From the NCBI GenBank assembly GCA_903813345.2, contig CAIIXF020000004.1, positions 2,129,525 through 2,193,524 of the forward strand: 64,000 nt of DNA, in the 5' to 3' direction. The notes below the pieces were generated by a model. It did not search any database. It had not been told where the DNA came from and saw only the letters and a list, made by a program, of their open reading frames with translations. The position numbers were made by a program, and so were the translations under genes. Shown piece by piece: positions 24,519 to 64,000 of the stretch. Every line of letters starts with the position of its first letter. Within the stretch, counting starts at the first letter, position 1. The stretch comes from Owenia fusiformis (taxonomy: Eukaryota > Annelida > Polychaeta > Sabellida > Oweniidae).

Positions 24519-26414
24519 ATGGTCGTCTCTATCAATCAAAACAGGACACAGAAGCTTGCAACTGAGGGGAAATGGACAACAATACAGTTTGTTTTCCTTA
24601 TTGTTGTCATGTGTGTGGTTGTTACCATGGCGATGCAATATGAATACATAACGTCAATAACTAGGGCTCGGACAGCACCAGAGATCAATGGTTTCAACAT
24701 TATAAAAAGATATAAGCAAAGACCTCCTACTGATGCAAGTCATGGTCCGAGATTGAACTTAAGAAGGGAGAACTTCACTGCCAGGGTTTTCATAGATGAA
24801 CATGGTGAGAAAGGGTTTCAAAATGAACAATTGAATCTAAAGAATGCATCTGCTGGAGTCTTGGTTTATGAACATGATGAGAAAGGGTTTCAAAATGATG
24901 ACAATAACACACTAGAAATCAACGATAAAACAATTGCAATAGGAGGTGCTATAACAACACGAAAAGTGAAAGAATTAACTGCGAAAAGTATGGCTTCTAG
25001 ACTGCCATTGTTTTTACGTTTACTTCCGAGCTTTTGTAAAACCGCAAGCAAAGGATTTAGTTATCATTTCTATTTGGCACATGATCATGACGACCCATAT
25101 TTCAATTTGACCGACTCTCATGTAATGTTCACCAAGGAATTTAATGCTGCTATTGCAAAACACTGCCCATCAGATATTCCAGTTAGACTCCATTTAGTGC
25201 GATGTGGTCACTCTGGAAAACCAGCCTGGGCCCAAACAGATGCAATGTGGGAGGCGTATTTAGACAATATGCCGTTTTTCTATCGTGTCAATGACGACAG
25301 CGTTTTGCTGACGGAAGGATGGTCCGAGGTTTTCACGGAGACGTTATCCAAGTACGTGCCCCCTTATATTGGAGTAGTAGGCCCAACCCACATAGGCGGG
25401 AACCTTAAAATTTTAACTTACGATTTTACACATAAGACCCACCAAGATATTTTCGGGATCTATTATCCGCGACTATTTACGGATGTATGCGCAGATGACT
25501 GGATAACGAGTGTTTATGGTCCCAATCGCACTACTAAACTTGAAGGTGTCATACTGAAGCATACACAAGAAAAGGGTACCAGATACAAGGTTCATTTCGG
25601 CGTCAAGCGAAAGCTCCAAGCAACTATAGCCTCCAACCAGAAAATACTCAACCGTTACATAACGTACAGAAATTCAACCCATACAACTAAAAATCCAAAA
25701 CGTCAGAAAATAATTTCAATGAGCCTTTATTCAAATGACACGGCCAGTTTGATTGGGGCTGTTCGTAATGCACAGCTAACCCCGGTCATGTTTCCTGGCT
25801 GGACGGCGCGATTTTACATTCAGAAAACATTTGGTACATCAAATCATGATGTTATACCACAGAATGTAATAAGAAAGCTTCAACTTTTAGGAGCCCAGAT
25901 ATTGTATGTGGACAATCAAGCTACAAAAATATTACCTGAATTTTGGCCATATTTGGTCATTAATGATTCAACAGTTGAGTGGTTTATTATTCGAAATGTG
26001 ACATTCCGTTTAACAGATCGTGAATTCATAACCGTTGAAGAGTGGACCAAAAAATCAAAGAGAGCTTTCCATTGTATCAGAGACCATCCTTCTCATAAAA
26101 CACCTATCATTCCAAATCTCATCGGTGGCGTTAATTCCAGGATAAAATCTCTTTTCTCTGGTTCTTTCTTGTCGTATTTAGGAAAAGATTTCTTGAAGAA
26201 ACTTTGGGAGAATAACGAAAAACATTTTTACTGCCATGATAGTTTTACATGTAAAAGCCAACCGCAGTCATTCCCATTTGTTTCCCCTCGAGAGGGAGAC
26301 ACTTTTATTGGACAGACTTATGACGGATATCATGAACCAGTTGACAACAAAGATATTGAGTCTCTAAGAAAGGCTCAAAAAGTACCTGAATGTTATAAGC
26401 CCAAGAGGATGTGA
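24519..26414 (+). CDS. type II membrane, two-domain glycosyltransferase-like protein (copy 2)
   Basis: A single coding exon, 631 residues, closely related to the copy at 15489. The membrane anchor is at about 21-40. The stem has one degenerate and one good copy of the KNASAGVLVYE repeat (from about 84 and 108). Domain 1 carries FYRVNDDS (254-261), and domain 2 has SMSLYSNDTASLIGAVRNA and CIRDHPSHKTPIIPNLIGG. The C-terminus stops at PKRM, lacking the last few residues of copy 1. The two genes are direct tandem duplicates separated by 7 kb of repeats. The catalytic segment is identical at nucleotide level for 118 nt, while the N-terminal and C-terminal parts differ much more. Both copies remain fully open, so both are probably expressed. 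Precise enzymatic activity is unknown. Confidence 0.75.
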   Translation: MVVSINQNRTQKLATEGKWTTIQFVFLIVVMCVVVTMAMQYEYITSITRARTAPEINGFNIIKRYKQRPPTDASHGPRLNLRRENFTARVFIDEHGEKGFQNEQLNLKNASAGVLVYEHDEKGFQNDDNNTLEINDKTIAIGGAITTRKVKELTAKSMASRLPLFLRLLPSFCKTASKGFSYHFYLAHDHDDPYFNLTDSHVMFTKEFNAAIAKHCPSDIPVRLHLVRCGHSGKPAWAQTDAMWEAYLDNMPFFYRVNDDSVLLTEGWSEVFTETLSKYVPPYIGVVGPTHIGGNLKILTYDFTHKTHQDIFGIYYPRLFTDVCADDWITSVYGPNRTTKLEGVILKHTQEKGTRYKVHFGVKRKLQATIASNQKILNRYITYRNSTHTTKNPKRQKIISMSLYSNDTASLIGAVRNAQLTPVMFPGWTARFYIQKTFGTSNHDVIPQNVIRKLQLLGAQILYVDNQATKILPEFWPYLVINDSTVEWFIIRNVTFRLTDREFITVEEWTKKSKRAFHCIRDHPSHKTPIIPNLIGGVNSRIKSLFSGSFLSYLGKDFLKKLWENNEKHFYCHDSFTCKSQPQSFPFVSPREGDTFIGQTYDGYHEPVDNKDIESLRKAQKVPECYKPKRM

Positions 26415-26697
26415 TACAGCGAATGAGGTTTCAACTTTACAACTTACAGAGCGATAAATGGCATACATTTAATTGATATACTGAAATATATATATATGGC
26501 TTGTGAATCTGAACCTTTGTTTCTGTTGTCTTACTCTGTTGAAGTTACGCATGTGGTCCAAGCAATATTTTATTCATTAATGATTTGTTCAATGAGCTTG
26601 TCATTTTCATAAAAGTCAAAGGAAAAATTTTGCAATCAAGGTACAACAGCAAAATTTAATTAAATGAGACCTCCAGTTGTTCAAGTTATGGGATGTA

Positions 26698-27160
26698 CAG
26701 GGTGTCCTGAAAGTATGGGCCATTGATTTGCCAAGTACCATGGTTTAACTCCCAAATGGGAAAAAGTTACAGTAATTTTAAAAGTTAGTGTTTTGTCAAA
26801 ATAAAGTTCAATTTTACACCACATTACTATAGTCAATGTGTCCCCCTTGGCCATGTTAACAGCAGCAATTATTTTCAGATATGACTTCAGAAGCCCTTCA
26901 AATAGGGGTGTGGAATTTTATAACCCTCTTAAAACCTGTAAAGGGACTTAAGAAGAGTTTCCTTAGAGTTTCTACCCTCACCATTCTCTTTTTCCAACTC
27001 AATATTCAACCGACCCGAAAAGAATTGCTGTTGTTTAGATGGCCACATTGACAAGTGTTTTGGTGTAAAATTGAACTTAACTTTGGCCAAACACTAACTT
27101 TTGAAATGCCTGTAATATTTTCACGTTTGAGAGTTGAACCATGATACTATTAGAGAGTTT
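26698..27160. mobile_element. palindromic MITE with CAGGGTGTCC end
   Basis: Begins CAGGGTGTCCTGAAAG after TA (26696-26697). Inner arms pair: AAAGTTCAATTTTACACC (left) with GGTGTAAAATTGAACTT (right, about 27062), AAAAGTTAGTGTTTTG with its inverse, and GGTTTAACTCCCAAA with an inverse near 27140. The right terminus is decayed. The end resembles that of the mariner-like element at 684. Confidence 0.65.
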
Positions 27161-27479
27161 AAGCTAGAATAGAAAACAGTGCAAGTTGAAACTCTCCATT
27201 ACTGTATAACACAATGCATAGGCGTAGCCATTGGGGATGCGAGGTAATTACAATTCAATAAATTCAAAGAACTGTTTTATACTTTTATATGTAGTAAATA
27301 AAAATTAGTTTCTTAAAAATATATCATAACATAAGCTGATTACAATATAAGATCTAATATTTAACAGTATACATGGTTGTAGTTGCATGATTGCTCTCAT
27401 TAGAAACCATTTTAGTCACATTCCATTTTATGCAAGCTTAACAGATGGAATGATCTAGTTTATAGAAGAGTTCAAGGTT

Positions 27480-27716
27480 AATACTCCCCTCTTGCAATGT
27501 GTGTTTCACAAATGGACTGATCCAAAATGACAGAATAGTTGAGTCTATTGTCATATTGAGGGGTAATATTTCACTCAGACTGTTCTGCCTAAAACTGACA
27601 AGTTGTGGATTCAGAACACATAACCTCAGTCCCCTTTTGTACTGTCTGCCTCATAAATAGACTGATCCATAATGACAGAATGGTCAGGTCTACATTCTGA
27701 TAAAGGGGTGATATTT
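27480..27716. repeat. two copies of a roughly 110-bp repeat just past the CENPI stop codon
   Basis: Core ATGGACTGATCCAAAATGAC and AGACTGATCCATAATGACAG each continue to a GGGGT(A/G)ATATTT end. The same core occurs in CENPI introns at about 50.6-51.0, 51.6 and 58.4-58.7 kb. Confidence 0.7.
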
Positions 27717-61633
<33,917 letters not shown>

Positions 61634-61869
61634 CTGAAAATACAGTAAAATACATGCAATGTCTAATTTCTATAATATATCATAGGAATATACATGATAC
61701 CAGGAATAATTAATTGCTTGACTAAAAGACAGTGTTATGGATTAAGACAGTAAAATGTGGGATATATATATCTTTTATTGACTCTTTAGATGTCATATCA
61801 TGACATATTAGTCACTAAGGTAGAGCAGTTCTTCCCATTGTTGAGTTGAAGAACTGGTATCTTTATCCT

Positions 61870-62085
61870 GGCTAGAACCATAGACAATTCTAGCCAGCGC
61901 CAGCCTTTTATCGAGTCGGCAGCACTCTAGTAATCGCCGGTATAGGTCAGCAGTCATAGGTCAAAGACAAATCACAAGTGCTGTGTCCTGGGTTTGAACC
62001 CAAGACCTCTACTTTTCAGCCTGAAGCCATACTTCCTGCTTTTCAGACCAATGCCTTAACCACTAGGCCAACCTGGCGACCAAAT
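61870..62085 (-). repeat. tRNA-derived SINE
   Basis: On the minus strand it starts GGTCGCCAGGTTGGCCTAGT, with an A box (TTGGCCTAGTGGTTAAGGC) and a B box (GGGTTCAAACCC) separated by about 60 nt. A non-tRNA body follows, ending near CTAGAATTGTCTATGG. Confidence 0.7.
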
Positions 62086-63099
62086 ACCCAAAAGGTATTG
62101 CTCAAATGCTTGCCATGACTGGTGATAAAGAAAATACAATATACAATATGATGCACCAGATCTGGAAAAAGTAAGGGGTAAATGTTGATTTTGAGTGTAA
62201 TTCATGATCAAGTTAACCTGGAAAAGGAGGTAAGGAGGGGTAGGGGTGAGGGTGACCCATTCAGAAAACTAACTTCATTTCCATACATGTCAACATAGAG
62301 AACATTGAGATATGCGTTGGATTGATAGGCAACACAAAAGTTATATCTTTTTTAAACATTATTAATTTCATAAAGAACATAATAAACAGATTTGTGGTGC
62401 TCAGAGCATAATCAGCCACATTAAGAAAAAACATTTGAAAATCTAATCAGTAAAAATCCAAAGAAATGGTTTTCTTGGGAATATGGCATCTTGGATTACC
62501 TTTATACTCAATTGGCCAAGTAGATAGTACAAATGGGAGATCTAATCCACAAAGGACCATAATTCTACATGTACAAGTTTTTAAAAAAGTATGTATCTTA
62601 ACCTCCATAGTATGGTACATGCAAAATACTGTCAATTAATAAGTGTTCATGAGTTCAAAGATTATAATATATTGGTATATTATATTTATATTATTGGAAG
62701 AACAAACGAGGTGAAGAAAGTGTTTGTAAATCAAAGAGAAACAACATCATATACTTCATGCAAATTGACAAATTGATGAACTTTGATTGACATGTTGTTT
62801 TTTATTTATTCAATACAGGCAAGGATAATCACATATACTTGATCTTAAGTTGGCAAATTAGGGTCATGGTTATCAGTAAAACTTGTTAAGTGGAACACTT
62901 CTTTTAAGTAGAACATCTCCATAAGGGAAACACCTTCATATACAACTTTTCAGAGTCCCATGACTAACTGACTTATGTTAAATGAACATCTGTACATGAA
63001 ACCCAAGAAGAACATCTTTGAGATACTAATGTGTGACATATTTCTACAGAAAATATTTGTGTTTTATACTGTCCTAGCTATAAAACATATTATAACAAG

Positions 63100-63240
63100 G
63101 AATTAACATGCACAATCTCACCACCTGCTATTTGTTGCAAGTGATAACTGCCAAATGCCAAACTTCAAACACAGTCCACAAAAATAGAAACTATAACAAT
63201 ATGTCACCACTTCTGGAGGTGATATAAAACGCCCAAAATA
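63100..63240. repeat. dispersed repeat, second copy
   Basis: Matches 52630-52760 in order (CTATTTGTTGCAAG, CAGTCCACAAAAA, CTATAACAATATGTCA). Confidence 0.6.
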
Positions 63241-63544
63241 GCATTGGCACTCTTTTGAAAAAGTGAAACACAGATTTTTTGCTCTTGCCTTATATTATTG
63301 ATTGTTTTTCATGAAATGTTGATATGTTATCACAAATCAATTCATCATCCAGTGATTTTTTTAATAAACAAATGATTTACAAATCCTTCGCTTTTATATG
63401 ACAACTACTTCAGCTGTCAATCTGATGAAAAATATTTGTTTGGAGATATGAGGACAGTATAATATCCAGTATGATATCCAATTAGAGGTGAATTACAATA
63501 TCTGATTTGACAATTCAGTTGCGATAAAATTAAAAACTACAAGA

Positions 63545-63861
63545 ATGATTGTGGACCAAAAAGGATTAATTCTAATTCTGACATTTTTTCAAGTCATGGG
63601 AACATATGGACGTAGAAAAATCGCAGGCTGGAAAGAAGCTAGTTATAAAGAACAAAAGTCGAAAGGATACGAAAATCCAGTAATTTTTGATTCTGAACAA
63701 TATGCTGTTTCAAAGGCATGTCCATGGAAAAAGCCATTCGTCAAGAGTAAGCGACCAATCAAATGCAGGGAAAATAATGATTGCCCCAATGCATTTTATT
63801 GTCAAAAAGTGATTAGCTCAAACAACCCGAAAGAGAGAATACATCACAGTGTATGTTGTAG
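63545..63861 (+). CDS. first exon of a secreted cysteine-rich protein, partial
   Basis: The frame from ATG 63545 begins with a signal peptide (GLILILTFFQVMG, cleavage near residue 20) followed by a basic linker. The segment starting ACPWKKPFVKSKRPIKCREN continues through NDCPNAFYCQ to HHSVCC. The spacing CP...C...DC....C...CC is reminiscent of a WAP-type or other small disulphide-rich domain, but the assignment is weak. The exon most likely ends at 63861 (TGTAG|GTAGGT, phase 2), since the frame otherwise stops two codons later; the rest is outside the window. It points away from CENPI. Confidence 0.6.
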
Positions 63862-64000
63862 GTAGGTACAATATCTTTATTTCATCATTTTGGGACAATT
63901 TTTTTCTAACCATGTACTGCATGTTCTCTTCAGAATAGATTTAGGCAATAATTTTTCTGTAATATTAAAGGTCTGTGTTATTTTCTGTGCAATATTTAAG

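Larger units (their letters stand above)
61634..63544. other. region upstream of the first recognised CENPI exon
   Basis: The missing N-terminal CENPI exon(s) should lie here or further right, but I found none. Contents recognised: a SINE-like block (61870-62085), a dispersed repeat (63100-63240) and AT-rich sequence. The last few hundred bases before 63545 should include the promoter of the plus-strand secreted gene. Confidence 0.5.

Noticed and set aside
61996-62085. Genuine tRNA gene
   Set aside because: A and B boxes are present but there is no paired acceptor stem or anticodon arm; the sequence continues into a SINE body.

Overview
This is a 64 kb piece of an AT-rich animal nuclear genome. 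Genes are split by many short GT-AG introns, and transposon debris, minisatellites and microsatellites are abundant. The gene families are metazoan: a RagA GTPase, a melatonin-receptor-like GPCR, the kinetochore protein CENP-I and a discoidin-domain secreted protein. The repeat style (gene-poor AT-rich DNA, GGCGGCCAT-bearing arrays, GACA/GACG-rich tails, tRNA-derived SINEs) suggests a lophotrochozoan, perhaps a bivalve. That placement is inference from memory of such genomes.

Left part, 1-15 kb. A small predicted membrane/coiled-coil gene (77-647, +) is followed by a nested transposon pair: a mariner-like internal-deletion derivative (684-1737) inside an older TA-flanked MITE (657-1918). On the minus strand are the first four coding exons of RRAGA/RagA (4198-2465); its remaining exons must lie left of the window. 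An intronless melatonin-receptor-like GPCR lies at 6638-7627 (-). From 7.6 to 15.4 kb little is recognisable beyond a 24-bp tandem repeat and one weak secreted ORF.

Middle left, 15-27 kb. Two tandem paralogues (15489-17399 and 24519-26414, +) encode type II membrane, two-domain glycosyltransferase-like proteins. Each has a single coding exon, and both share the preceding splice acceptor and a two-codon uORF. Between them lie two more MITE copies and a foldback-like region with a minisatellite core (about 21.45-24.25 kb).

Right part, 27.7-61.6 kb. One minus-strand gene dominates: CENPI (CENP-I/Mis6), for which I could join 17 exons with consistent phases (650 residues, N-terminus missing). 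Two large introns host other units. The 9.3-kb intron holds an 8.8-kb TIR-flanked element (28463-37234). It encodes a roughly 1,500-residue protein with CxxC/HxxxC modules, an XPG/FEN1-like nuclease core and a C-terminal CXC cysteine cluster, and is itself interrupted by a 1.45-kb repeat. The 13-kb intron holds two plus-strand paralogues: a complete secreted discoidin-domain gene (39858-45419) and a shorter relative lacking the discoidin domain (46626-49877). CENPI introns also carry a 3.2-kb tandem array with a perfect (GACA)n run of about 193 units, and a MITE with 8-bp target duplications. A cysteine-rich secreted gene begins at 63545 (+) and runs off the right edge.

The most notable observations are: the TIR-flanked nuclease/CXC element as a candidate autonomous DNA transposon; a probable transposon excision footprint (TA-CTG-TA) in a paralogous MITE copy; and six separate tandem duplications that each cover a splice site within about 20 kb.
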